From Bacteroidales bacterium Bact_16 (GTDB lineage: Bacteria; Bacteroidota; Bacteroidia; Bacteroidales; UBA932): a stretch of DNA of 16,368 nucleotides. Positions 1-6,872 of the stretch are shown in pieces. The notes under the pieces were generated by a model. That model did not search any database. It worked only from the letters and a program-made list of their open reading frames with translations, and was not told the DNA's origin. The stretch spans positions 1-16,368 of the forward strand of contig LUZH01000339.1 of assembly GCA_001602885.1 (NCBI GenBank). The letters are read 5' to 3'. Each line of letters opens with the position of its first letter. Position 1 is the first letter of the stretch. The position numbers and the translations under genes were made by a program.

Positions 1-1003
1 CCTGGCGGTCGAAGCCGCCCAGGCCGGCCTGCCGGTGGTAGAAGATGTACCACTGGCCCTGGATCTCGCAGAGGCTGCCGTGGGTGTTGCCGCCCGGGGC
101 GGCCGTATAGATGGGATTGCCGGCGTCGTCCACGTCGCGCCCGCGGGCGTCGATGACCGTGCCGCCGTAGGTCCAGGGACCCAGCGGAGAATTGCTCCAG
201 GCGTAGGCGAGGGTGTTGTTGGCCTCGCCGAGGCCGAAGTCGCCGTCGGCCGTCCAGCGGCTGTAGACGAAGATGTATTTGTCCTTGACCTTGCGGATCG
301 AAGAGGCCTCGAAGAAGCGGAAGACGCCCTCCTGGTTGAGGTTGGAGACCATGTCCGTGACGACCTTGGCGCCCTTCTTGACGGTGCACATCGTCTTGGG
401 GTCGAGCTCGGCGCCGAACGACTGCTGGAAGCCCCAGTAGCCGTAGACGCGGCCGTCGTCGTCGACGAAGGCCGCCGGGTCGAAGCCCAGCACGCCCGTC
501 GTGCGGGTCGGATCCTTGGGATCCCAGTTGCACACGGTGAAGGGGCCGTCCGGCCGGTCGGCGCGGGCGATCATGCCGTTGCGCCCGGCCGCCTGGGTGT
601 TGGGATACAGGTAGTAGGTCTTCTTGCCGTCGGGCGCGATCGTCTCCACCACGTCGGGGGCGTAGAGGATGTCGCCCTTGCCGTCGGCGTTGAGGGGCGC
701 GCCGGTCGCGTCGAGGCGGGACTCGAAGATCACGCCGTCGAAGCGCCAGCGGTGCAGGTCGTCCACCGGCGCGGACCAGACGACCTGGTCGCGGCCGCAG
801 TAGGTAGTCTTCTCGATATCGTGCGATCCGTAGATGTAGACGCGGAACTTGCCCGGGTTGTCCGGGTCCTCGAACACATAAGGCTCACCGTCGGGAATGT
901 ATTCCCAGAGAGGCAGGTAAGGATTCGCCGCAGACGCGCCGACACAGAGCAGGCAGGTGCCTGCGACGGCGGAAGCGAAACGGGAGAAAGTGTTGCGTTT
1001 CAT
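1..1003 (-). CDS. Secreted glycoside hydrolase family 43-like enzyme (3' part outside window)
   Basis: This is an open frame of 334 visible codons with no stop before the left edge, so the C-terminus is missing. It starts at ATG 1003 and opens with a signal peptide (KR near the N-terminus, hydrophobic stretch about 9-23, likely cleavage near ASAA-N27). The five-bladed propeller signature of GH43 is present. The base motif IPDGEP has D38 and is followed by the strand VYIYGSHD. YAPDV lies at 114-118. GFDPAAFVDDDG has D175 as the likely pKa-modulating Asp, and FFEASSIRK has E232 as the likely acid. The family acts on arabinan, xylan or other arabinose- and xylose-containing glycans, but the exact substrate cannot be read here. 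Export suggests action in the periplasm or outside the cell. It is divergent from the NlpC/P60 gene, and no SusC/D or other polysaccharide-utilization gene is visible beside it. GH43 membership is confident; specificity is not. Confidence 0.85.
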   Translation of the reverse strand, partial: MKRNTFSRFASAVAGTCLLCVGASAANPYLPLWEYIPDGEPYVFEDPDNPGKFRVYIYGSHDIEKTTYCGRDQVVWSAPVDDLHRWRFDGVIFESRLDATGAPLNADGKGDILYAPDVVETIAPDGKKTYYLYPNTQAAGRNGMIARADRPDGPFTVCNWDPKDPTRTTGVLGFDPAAFVDDDGRVYGYWGFQQSFGAELDPKTMCTVKKGAKVVTDMVSNLNQEGVFRFFEASSIRKVKDKYIFVYSRWTADGDFGLGEANNTLAYAWSNSPLGPWTYGGTVIDARGRDVDDAGNPIYTAAPGGNTHGSLCEIQGQWYIFYHRQAGLGGFDRQ

Positions 1004-1027
1004 AGGCTTAGTTATTTGTGGCGACCA

Positions 1028-1035
1028 CAAATGTA
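1028..1035 (-). promoter_or_regulatory. -7 box (TAnnTTTG) for the GH43 gene
   Basis: On the minus strand this reads TACATTTG, an exact match to the Bacteroidetes -7 consensus. It lies 24 nt before ATG 1003. No clear -33 TTTG is seen at 17-22 bp. It faces the plus-strand box at 1067-1074. Confidence 0.6.
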
Positions 1036-1066
1036 ATGATTTCCGGACAAATAGTGACATTTTTGC

Positions 1067-1074
1067 TATCTTTG
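1067..1074 (+). promoter_or_regulatory. -7 box (TAnnTTTG) for the NlpC/P60 gene
   Basis: The sequence TATCTTTG matches the consensus exactly and ends only 6 nt before ATG 1081, so the transcript should have almost no leader. No Shine-Dalgarno sequence fits in that space. No good -33 element is visible. Confidence 0.6.
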
Positions 1075-1080
1075 CTGCGT

Positions 1081-1965
1081 ATGAAGCCGCTCCGCCTGCT
1101 TGTCTCCGCGTTCCTTTTCTGCGCCGTCGCATTTGCGGCGGGGGCGCAAGACTCCGACGCCGGCAAGGAGGAGAATCCCCGCAAGGTGGCGGACGCCATC
1201 ATCAAGGAGGCCGGCCGGCATCTGGGCAAGCCCTACGTCTACGGCGGCAACGGCCCGCAGAGTTTCGACTGCACCGGCTTCACCTGCTACGTCTTCAAGA
1301 AATTCGGCTACAACCTGTCCCGCACCTCGTCCGACCAGGCCCACGACGGTCGCGAGATCAAGGGCGGCTACGACAAGCTGCAGAAGGGCGACATCATCAT
1401 CTTCGGCGGCCGGGTCAACAAGAAGACGCCGGGCCACGTCGGCATCTTCATCGCCCTGGACAGCCTCAAGCAGAGTTTCACCTTCATCCACGCCTGCAAC
1501 TCGGGCGTGACCATCTCCCACATCGACGAGCCCTACTACGCCCAGCGCTTCATCGGCGTGCGCCGCATCCTCCCGGATTTCCCGCCTGAGGAGCGGGAGC
1601 GGGCGCGCAGGAGCCATTTCAGCCTGACGGAGCTGCTGAGCGGCAAGACGGGCGCGGCGCGCGATTCCGTGCTCAACGCCGTGCGGGAGCGTCCGCTCGT
1701 CCTCTTCCCCGACGGCAGCTGGGCCTTCGTGGGCGAGGACGGCAATTACGCCGAGCCGGACGGCGCCCGCGACTTCATCCTCAATGCCGACGGCACCTGG
1801 CGCAGCGAGGAGGCCACGACGGCCGAATACTACACCGTCCGCGCCGGCGACACCTTCCAGAAGATCGCCCGCAAGTTCGGCATCTCGGTGGAGTCCCTGC
1901 TCGAAATGAACGGGCTCAACAGGCGCTCCGTCCTGCGCCTGGGCGACCGTCTGCGCGTCCGCTAA
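1081..1965 (+). CDS. Secreted NlpC/P60 peptidoglycan hydrolase with C-terminal LysM
   Basis: The predicted product is 294 aa. ATG 1081 is chosen because it begins a classic signal peptide (MKPLRLLV..., cleavage near AGAQ23). An in-frame GTG at 1018 lies upstream of the promoter and is rejected. The NlpC/P60 domain spans about 34-165, with the catalytic Cys in FDCTGF (C64), His in GHVGIF (H119) and a third polar residue at H137 in FIHAC. A LysM domain at 250-294 (YTVRAGDTF...GDRLRVR) should bind glycan strands. These enzymes cut peptide stems of peptidoglycan, usually next to D-Glu or meso-DAP, so a periplasmic wall-remodelling role is inferred. Between the domains (about 170-245) is a charged linker holding two similar motifs, LFPDGSW (209-214 core) and LNADGTW (234-240), which the two domains do not explain. 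It is monocistronic and convergent with comF. Confidence 0.92.
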   Translation: MKPLRLLVSAFLFCAVAFAAGAQDSDAGKEENPRKVADAIIKEAGRHLGKPYVYGGNGPQSFDCTGFTCYVFKKFGYNLSRTSSDQAHDGREIKGGYDKLQKGDIIIFGGRVNKKTPGHVGIFIALDSLKQSFTFIHACNSGVTISHIDEPYYAQRFIGVRRILPDFPPEERERARRSHFSLTELLSGKTGAARDSVLNAVRERPLVLFPDGSWAFVGEDGNYAEPDGARDFILNADGTWRSEEATTAEYYTVRAGDTFQKIARKFGISVESLLEMNGLNRRSVLRLGDRLRVR

Positions 1966-1983
1966 ACGTTTCCGAAACGATTA
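1963..1983. terminator. Small hairpin spanning two convergent stop codons
   Basis: Near-palindrome between the NlpC/P60 and comF genes. The inner stem CGTTT (1967-1971) pairs with AAACG (1975-1979) across a CCG loop, with one mismatch outside it, and the two stop codons (TAA 1963-1965, TTA 1981-1983) pair with each other. There is no T-tract, so it is a weak candidate bidirectional terminator or transcript 3' end. Confidence 0.25.
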
Positions 1984-2724
1984 TTCCCCGACGGCGCCGA
2001 GCGTGGCGACGGAGATGCGCGTGTCCGGCCGGTAGGCCGCACGCAGCGCCCGGTGGCAGGCCGCCAGCGTGGCGCCGGTGGTGAACACGTCGTCGACCAG
2101 CAGGATGTGCCGCGCCTCCGGCTTACCGCCGGCGCGCAGGGCGAAGGCCCCGGCGACGTTGGCGGCCTTGGCCTCGCCGTGCAGGCGCGTCTGGCTGCGG
2201 GTGCGCCGGCGGCGGCGCAGCAGCCGCTCCGCGCACGGCGCGCCCAGCGCCCGCGCCACCTCGCGCGCGATGACCGCCGCCTGGTTGTAGCCGCGGCGCC
2301 AGAAGCGCGTCCAGTGCAGCGGCACGGGGACCACGAGGTCCACGTCCGCGTAGAGCGGGGAAGCCGCCAGGCGGGCGCCCAGCAGGCGGGCGGCCCACCG
2401 GCCCGTGCCGAAGTCCCGGCGGTATTTCAGCGCCTGGGAGATCCGCTTGTAGCCGGCTTCCGCCCGATAATGATAAAGAGCCGCAGCATACGCATACGGC
2501 TCATATTCATCGACCTGTACCTTGGCGTTGAAACGGTCGGCCATCGGATTGTGGCCGAGCGTGTAGTAGCGCGTCTCCGGGAGGTCCGGGAGGCACTCCG
2601 TGCAGAGGTGGCGCTCCTGCGGGAGGAGCGGACGGCCGCACACCACGCATACCCTCGGCAGGACCAGGTCCAGCAGCGCCGAGAGTGAAGTTTTCAACGT
2701 AAGTCCGGTCAGGCGGGGATCCAT
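1981..2724 (-). CDS. comF: ComF family phosphoribosyltransferase-like protein
   Basis: The predicted product is 247 aa. ATG 2724 lies 2 nt after the fabG stop; the open frame extends upstream only because it runs across fabG in another frame. An N-terminal zinc ribbon is formed by C26-x2-C29 and C41-x2-C44, inside the phrase VLPRVCVVCG typical of ComF/GntX. VVPVPLHWTRFWRRGYNQA lies at 131-149, and the PRPP-loop motif ILLVDDVFTTGAT at 207-219. ComF was named from competence in Bacillus, where it works with a DNA-uptake helicase. Bacteroidetes carry the gene without a ComFA partner, so the role here (DNA uptake or repair, or nucleotide metabolism) is uncertain. It is the last gene of the pepP-fabG-comF operon. 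The segment 167-181 is unusually Arg-rich. Family assignment is secure. Confidence 0.9.
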   Translation of the reverse strand: MDPRLTGLTLKTSLSALLDLVLPRVCVVCGRPLLPQERHLCTECLPDLPETRYYTLGHNPMADRFNAKVQVDEYEPYAYAAALYHYRAEAGYKRISQALKYRRDFGTGRWAARLLGARLAASPLYADVDLVVPVPLHWTRFWRRGYNQAAVIAREVARALGAPCAERLLRRRRRTRSQTRLHGEAKAANVAGAFALRAGGKPEARHILLVDDVFTTGATLAACHRALRAAYRPDTRISVATLGAVGE

Positions 2725-2726
2725 CC

Positions 2727-3464
2727 CTAGCAGTTCATCGCACCGCAGCAGTGGATGACCTGTCCGCTCACATAGGAAGAGAGGTCGCTGGCGAGGAAGA
2801 GGGCCACCTTGGCGACGTCTTCCGGGGTGCCGCCGCGACGCAGCGGAATGGTCTTGATCCAGGCTTCGCGCACCTCTTCGGGGAGGGCGGCGGTCATGTC
2901 GGAGATGATGAAGCCGGGGGCGATGCAGTTGGCGCGGATGCCGCGCGGGCCCATCTCCTTGGCGATCGACTTGGCGAGACCGATCAGACCGGCCTTGGAA
3001 GCGGAATAGTTGCACTGGCCGGCGTTGCCGCTGACACCCACCACGGAGGACATGTTGATGATGCTGCCCCCGCGCTGGCGCGCCATGATCGGCGTGACGG
3101 CGTGGATGTAGTTGTAGGCGGACTTGAGGTTGACGTTGATGACGGCGTCCCACTGGGCCTCATCCATCCGGAGCATCAGACCGTCGCGGGTGATACCGGC
3201 GTTGTTGACCAGGACGTCGATGTGGCCGAAGTCGGCCAGGATCTGCTCCACGGTCTCGTGCGTCTGGGCGAAGTCGGCGGCGTTGGAGGCATAAGCCCGG
3301 ACCTTGACGCCGAGCGCTTCCAGCTCCTTGACGGTGTCTTCGCTGATCTTGATGTCGGTGAATGCGATGTCCGCGCCTTCGGCGGCGAACTTCAGGGCAA
3401 TGGCCTTGCCGATGCCCCGGGAGGCGCCCGTGATCAGGGCGACTTTACCTTGCAGTAATCCCAT
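2727..3464 (-). CDS. fabG: 3-oxoacyl-[acyl-carrier-protein] reductase
   Basis: This is a 245-aa classical short-chain dehydrogenase of normal FabG length. The NADP-binding TGASRGIG motif is at 12-19, NNAG at 87-90, and the catalytic residues are N112, S140, Y153 and K157 (in YSASK). The PGF-II-SDM region after the active site matches FabG. The enzyme reduces 3-oxoacyl-ACP in the fatty-acid elongation cycle in the cytosol. It starts at ATG 3464, 5 nt after the upstream aminopeptidase stop, and ends 2 nt before comF, so it is almost certainly co-transcribed with both. No other fab genes are visible. The C-terminus is cysteine-rich (HCCGAMNC), where FabG proteins commonly have a GGM-type end, so the second Gly is replaced by Ala. 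Another SDR reductase role is possible but less likely. Confidence 0.9.
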   Translation of the reverse strand: MGLLQGKVALITGASRGIGKAIALKFAAEGADIAFTDIKISEDTVKELEALGVKVRAYASNAADFAQTHETVEQILADFGHIDVLVNNAGITRDGLMLRMDEAQWDAVINVNLKSAYNYIHAVTPIMARQRGGSIINMSSVVGVSGNAGQCNYSASKAGLIGLAKSIAKEMGPRGIRANCIAPGFIISDMTAALPEEVREAWIKTIPLRRGGTPEDVAKVALFLASDLSSYVSGQVIHCCGAMNC

Positions 3465-3469
3465 ATTAT

Positions 3470-4882
3470 CTAAATTTGTTCGTTTTTCATGACAGATTCT
3501 ATGTCGTCCGGGGCGATGGGCAGGCGCTGCGAGCCGAGGCGGCGCGCGCCGTCTGCCGTGACCAGGACGTCGTCTTCGAGGCGGATGCCGCCGAAGTCGA
3601 AATACGTTTCAAGCTTGTCGTAATTGACGCGGCCCTTGTCCGTTCCCTCGCGCTTCCACAGCCGGATCAAGTCCGGGATGAAGTAGATGCCCGGTTCGTC
3701 GGTGATGACGTTGCCGGGGACCAGCGAGCGGGCCATGCGGAGGCTGCCCAGGCCGAGCTGCGGCGAGCGGGTCTGGCCGGCGTCGTAGCCCACCAGGTTC
3801 TCGCCCAGATCCTCCATGTCGTGCACGTCCAGGCCCATGTTGTGGCCCAGGCCGTGGGGCATGAAGAGGCCGGCGATGCCGTCGGCGACCATCCCGTCAA
3901 TGTCGCCGCGGACGAGGTCCAGCTGCCGGAGGTTGTCCAGCATGTGGGCGGCCACGGCCAGGTGGACGTCGCGGTAGGCGACGCCCGGACGGATCATGCT
4001 GAATGCAAGCTCGTTGCACTCATAGACCGTCTGGTAGATATCACGCTGCTTCTGGCTGAAACGGCCGGAAGTCGGGTAGGTGCGGGTGAAGTCGGAAGCA
4101 TAGTGGTCATTGGCTTCCGCGCCGGCGTCGATGACCATCAGCTTGCCCGGCTCGATGGGCATCTCGTGGCTGTGGCAGTGGAAGATCTCGCCGTGCTGCG
4201 TGAGGATGGTGGGGAAGCTCACGCCCCAGCCCTTGGCCAGGGTCACGCCCTCCATCTCGCCCACGATCTCCTGCTCGATGCGCCCCGGGCGGATGCCGCG
4301 GCGGGCGACGGTGTGCATCTCGTAGCCGAGGTTGCAGGCGGCGTCGATGCTCGCGATCTCCAGCGGGTCCTTGACCAGGCGCAGGGAGATGACGGCGCGC
4401 ACCAGCGGCTCGGAAGCCTTGGGGCAGCCACCCTTGCCGGCGCTCGTGACCTCGTCGGGCGTGAGCCCGAGCAGCGAGGCGAGCTGGATGCGGTTGTAGT
4501 AGCGGGAAGCAGGGAGGAAATGGACCTGGCGGCCCTTCAGCGCGGCGCCGAGGGCGTCGTAGGACGCCGTCCGGGCCACGCCGGCGCGCTCGGCGAGCGA
4601 ACGCACGGAAGGCATGGGTCCCATCCAGATGATGTCGTCGATCCCGAAGTCGTCGGCATAGACGGTCTCTTCGCCCGTCTCCAGGTCGATGGTGGCCGCG
4701 AAACGGGGCTCGTCGATGCCGAAGAAATAGATCCAGTTGCTGTCCTGCCGCCACTTGTAACAGTTGTCCTTGTATTGGGCAGGAGCATCTACATTGCCGA
4801 GAAACAGGGCGATGCCCCGCTCTCCCTGAAGTCTTTCGAGCAGCGCCTTGCGGCGCGCGACATATACCTCTTTTCCAAACAT
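3470..4882 (-). CDS. pepP: Xaa-Pro aminopeptidase (M24B, aminopeptidase P)
   Basis: The predicted product is 470 aa. ATG 4882 is chosen because it gives the family-typical opening MFGKEVYVARR and sits 8 nt after a perfect -7 box; a longer in-frame extension to 5191 runs antisense through the next gene. The N-terminal creatinase-like domain spans about 1-170. The C-terminal pita-bread M24 domain has all five metal ligands: D252 (VIDAG), D264 (SDFTRTYP), H347 (HGLGHNMG), E396 (TDEPGIY) and E436 (IRLEDD). It removes N-terminal residues that precede proline, using two metal ions (usually Mn). There is no signal peptide, so it is cytosolic. It is the first gene of an operon with fabG and comF, with a 5-nt gap to fabG; no functional link among the three is obvious. 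Confidence 0.93.
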   Translation of the reverse strand: MFGKEVYVARRKALLERLQGERGIALFLGNVDAPAQYKDNCYKWRQDSNWIYFFGIDEPRFAATIDLETGEETVYADDFGIDDIIWMGPMPSVRSLAERAGVARTASYDALGAALKGRQVHFLPASRYYNRIQLASLLGLTPDEVTSAGKGGCPKASEPLVRAVISLRLVKDPLEIASIDAACNLGYEMHTVARRGIRPGRIEQEIVGEMEGVTLAKGWGVSFPTILTQHGEIFHCHSHEMPIEPGKLMVIDAGAEANDHYASDFTRTYPTSGRFSQKQRDIYQTVYECNELAFSMIRPGVAYRDVHLAVAAHMLDNLRQLDLVRGDIDGMVADGIAGLFMPHGLGHNMGLDVHDMEDLGENLVGYDAGQTRSPQLGLGSLRMARSLVPGNVITDEPGIYFIPDLIRLWKREGTDKGRVNYDKLETYFDFGGIRLEDDVLVTADGARRLGSQRLPIAPDDIESVMKNEQI

Positions 4883-4890
4883 AGTGGAGA

Positions 4891-4898
4891 CAAAGATA
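4891..4898 (-). promoter_or_regulatory. -7 box for the pepP-fabG-comF operon
   Basis: The minus strand reads TATCTTTG, a perfect match, with only 8 nt to ATG 4882. This predicts a leader of a few nucleotides at most. The complementary face forms half of a near-symmetric bidirectional promoter with 4912-4919. Confidence 0.6.
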
Positions 4899-4911
4899 GT
4901 AATTTTCTGTG

Positions 4912-4919
4912 TATCTTCG
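4912..4919 (+). promoter_or_regulatory. Probable -7 box for the IMPase-family gene
   Basis: TATCTTCG has one mismatch to TAnnTTTG. It lies 24 nt before ATG 4944 and mirrors the minus-strand box at 4891-4898 with 13 bp between them. A purine-rich AAAGGA at 4931-4936, 7 nt before the ATG, could serve as a weak ribosome site. Confidence 0.45.
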
Positions 4920-4943
4920 CGGTCAGAAACAAAGGATAATACC

Positions 4944-5735
4944 ATGCTCCAGCAAGTCGTCGATATCGTCAAGCAGGCTGCCGGCCTGATGGTGGCCGAC
5001 CATTTCTCCATCATGCAGAAGGACGGTCTGGCCAACCTCGTCACCTCTTCGGACCTGGCGGTCCAGCACTTCCTGACCGACCGGCTCGCCGCGCTGCTTC
5101 CCGGCTGCGGCTTCCTCTGCGAGGAGGAGGATTTCCGCGACCTGTCGGAAGAGTCGGTCTGGATCATCGACCCGATCGACGGCACGGCCAACTATTCGCG
5201 CGGCATCGCCGACTGCTGCATTTCCGTCGCGCTGGCGCGCGGCGGGGAACTGCAGCTGGGCGTCGTCTACAGCCCGCGCCGCGGCGAGCTCTACACGGCG
5301 GAGCGGGGCAAGGGGGCCTGCTGCAACGGCCGCCCGATCCACGTGTCCGGGCGTCCGTTCGCCGACGGCCTGCTCTGCACGGCGCTGAGCCTCTACGGCA
5401 AGCAGTATGCGAAAAGCTGTTCGGACATCATCTACGACCTGTACCTGCGCTGCAACGACCTGCGCCGCTGGGGCTCCGCCGCGGTCGAGCTGTGCCTGCT
5501 GGCCTCCGGCGTGGTGGAACTGTACTTCGAGATGCGCCTGCAGCCGTGGGACTACGCTGCGTCGATGCTGATCCTGCAGGAAGCGGGCGGCTGCATCGCC
5601 AGCTGGGACGGCGCGGCGCCTTCGCTCACGCGCCCCTCACTGGTCGTCGCGGCCAACCGCGCCGATTCGCTCGAGGAGCTGCTCTGGACCGTCCACCGCT
5701 ATCTGCCGGAAGGGGTCCCTTATCAGGAAAAATAA
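4944..5735 (+). CDS. Inositol monophosphatase family protein
   Basis: The 263-aa product has the full set of metal-site motifs of the FIG/IMPase superfamily. These are the N-terminal NLVTSSD segment (31-37), the acidic cluster CEEED (59-63), IIDPIDGTANYSRG (74-87, metal ligands D76 and D79) and PWDYAA (201-206) followed by QEAGG. The family are Mg- and Li-sensitive phosphatases acting on inositol monophosphate, 3'-phosphoadenosine 5'-phosphate (CysQ), fructose-1,6-bisphosphate or histidinol phosphate. Motifs alone do not tell these apart, and the neighbours do not help. It has no signal peptide and is probably cytosolic. ATG 4944 is the first start after the promoter. It is divergent from pepP, and its stop lies only 3 bp from the hemW stop on the other strand, with no terminator visible. 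Confidence 0.88.
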   Translation: MLQQVVDIVKQAAGLMVADHFSIMQKDGLANLVTSSDLAVQHFLTDRLAALLPGCGFLCEEEDFRDLSEESVWIIDPIDGTANYSRGIADCCISVALARGGELQLGVVYSPRRGELYTAERGKGACCNGRPIHVSGRPFADGLLCTALSLYGKQYAKSCSDIIYDLYLRCNDLRRWGSAAVELCLLASGVVELYFEMRLQPWDYAASMLILQEAGGCIASWDGAAPSLTRPSLVVAANRADSLEELLWTVHRYLPEGVPYQEK

Positions 5736-5738
5736 AGG

Positions 5739-6872
5739 TCAGACGAGGTCGGCGATGATGTCGTCGCTGACGAACCAGCGGTCCTCGGGGATGCGCAGGC
5801 GGTCGCCGGCGCGCTCCAGGCGGCCGTCGGACAGCGCCGCCGCGGCCTTCGCCGCGTCGATGCGCCCGTCCGCCACGCCCCGCGCCGTCCGCAGCCCCAG
5901 CATGATCTCCTCCTCCCGCTCCTCCTCTTCGCTCAGCTGTTCGCTTCCGGCCGGATGGCCGTCGTAAGCGTTCCAGGACCGCACGTGGTCGTGGAACGAA
6001 TGGGCGGCGGGGCCGAGGCCGATGTAGGGATGACGGGACCAGTAGGCGCTGTTGTGGACGGCTTCGCGGCCCGGCAGGGCCCAGTTGGAGATCTCGTAGT
6101 GGACGTAGCCGGCGGCGCGCAGCGCGTCGCAGAGCTGGCGGTACTGCGCCGCGCACTGCTCCTGCGGCGCTTCGCTGTAGCGCCCCTTGCGCACCAGCTC
6201 CGCCAGCGCGCTCCCGCCCTCGATGCTGAGCTGGTAGGCGCTCACGTGCTCCGGTCGCCAGGCCAGCACCTCGCGCAGCGTCTCCGCGAAAACGGCCTCC
6301 GACAGCTGTGAGATGCCGAAAATCAAGTCGACGCTGATGTTCTGCACCCCGGCGTCGCGCAGGATGGCGAACGCCTGCCGGGCGCGCGCCGCGTCGTGGC
6401 GCCGGTTCATCCAGCGCAGGATGCCGTCGTCCAGCGACTGCACCCCCATGCTCACGCGGTTGACCCCGAGCGCGAGCAGTTCCCGCACATAGCCGGGCCC
6501 CTTCTCCACGATGTCCTCGGGATTCACCTCGATGGTGAATTCGGTAAACGGTTCGGGAAAGCTGCCATGTTGCTGCTCGGTCCCGGAGCGAAGCGACGCA
6601 GGGGGTTCGGGGGGAACGCCCCCCGTCATTAGCGAAGCCAGCATCCGTCGTAACAACGACGGAGGCAGCACCGATGGGGTGCCGCCTCCAATGTAAAGCG
6701 TATTCAGGTCGCGCGTGGCCGCAATCTCGTCCTGACGACGGGATGCTTCGGCGCACAGCGCCTGTGCGTAAAGTTCGAAAGACTGCGCGTCCCGGCCCCG
6801 GCAGGCGATCTCCGAATAGAAATCGCAGTACGTGCAGAAACTCCTGCAGAACGGGACGTGCAGATAGACCAT
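5739..6872 (-). CDS. hemW: Radical SAM heme chaperone HemW
   Basis: The 377-aa protein has the [4Fe-4S]/SAM motif CRSFCTYC (C9, C13, C16) right at the N-terminus (MVYLHVPF). Further matches are LYIGGGTPS (59-67), EFTIEVNPEDI (111-121), GVNRVSMGVQSLDD and IFGI, followed by a C-terminal HemW-type domain (about 270-377). HemW resembles the oxygen-independent coproporphyrinogen oxidase HemN but binds heme and hands it to target proteins; CxxxCxYCDF rather than the HemN cysteine pattern supports HemW. ATG 6872 directly abuts the upstream TAG (6873-6875), so translation is coupled to the coiled-coil gene. Residues about 82-109 (MTGGVPPEPP...) form an extra loop with repeat-like DNA and codons such as TTA, TTG, CGA and CTA close by, unlike the rest of the gene. 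The frame is intact, so the gene is probably functional. Confidence 0.92.
   Translation of the reverse strand: MVYLHVPFCRSFCTYCDFYSEIACRGRDAQSFELYAQALCAEASRRQDEIAATRDLNTLYIGGGTPSVLPPSLLRRMLASLMTGGVPPEPPASLRSGTEQQHGSFPEPFTEFTIEVNPEDIVEKGPGYVRELLALGVNRVSMGVQSLDDGILRWMNRRHDAARARQAFAILRDAGVQNISVDLIFGISQLSEAVFAETLREVLAWRPEHVSAYQLSIEGGSALAELVRKGRYSEAPQEQCAAQYRQLCDALRAAGYVHYEISNWALPGREAVHNSAYWSRHPYIGLGPAAHSFHDHVRSWNAYDGHPAGSEQLSEEEEREEEIMLGLRTARGVADGRIDAAKAAAALSDGRLERAGDRLRIPEDRWFVSDDIIADLV
6546..6629 (-). repeat. Repeat-like in-frame insertion within hemW
   Basis: This segment encodes HemW residues about 82-109, between the helix after GGGTPS and strand EFTIEVNP, where HemW relatives usually have a short loop. 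It contains a perfect hairpin, GGGGGG (6609-6614), loop AACG, CCCCCC (6619-6624), and a GGAGCGAAGCGACGCAGG stretch (6585-6602) of the kind seen in dispersed intergenic repeats. The encoded peptide (PPEPP, SLRSG) is low in structure. That it is an inserted repeat is an inference. Confidence 0.5.

Noticed and set aside
35..1036. Long plus-strand open frame over the first kilobase
   Set aside because: It is antisense to the GH43 gene, which has catalytic motifs and a signal peptide; the plus-strand translation is Ala/Val/Arg low-complexity shadow.
1018..1080. GTG start at 1018 for the NlpC/P60 gene
   Set aside because: It would precede the -7 box and put residues before a complete signal peptide.
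2725..3153. Upstream extension of the comF frame
   Set aside because: It is the off-frame of fabG; translation there is Arg/His-rich with no family match.
4883..5191. N-terminal extension of the Xaa-Pro aminopeptidase
   Set aside because: It lies upstream of the promoter and antisense to the IMPase gene, and the family begins at MFGKE.
6645..6662. Perfect 7-bp hairpin as a terminator or regulatory RNA
   Set aside because: It is inside the hemW coding sequence with no T-tract; kept only as part of the unusual local composition.
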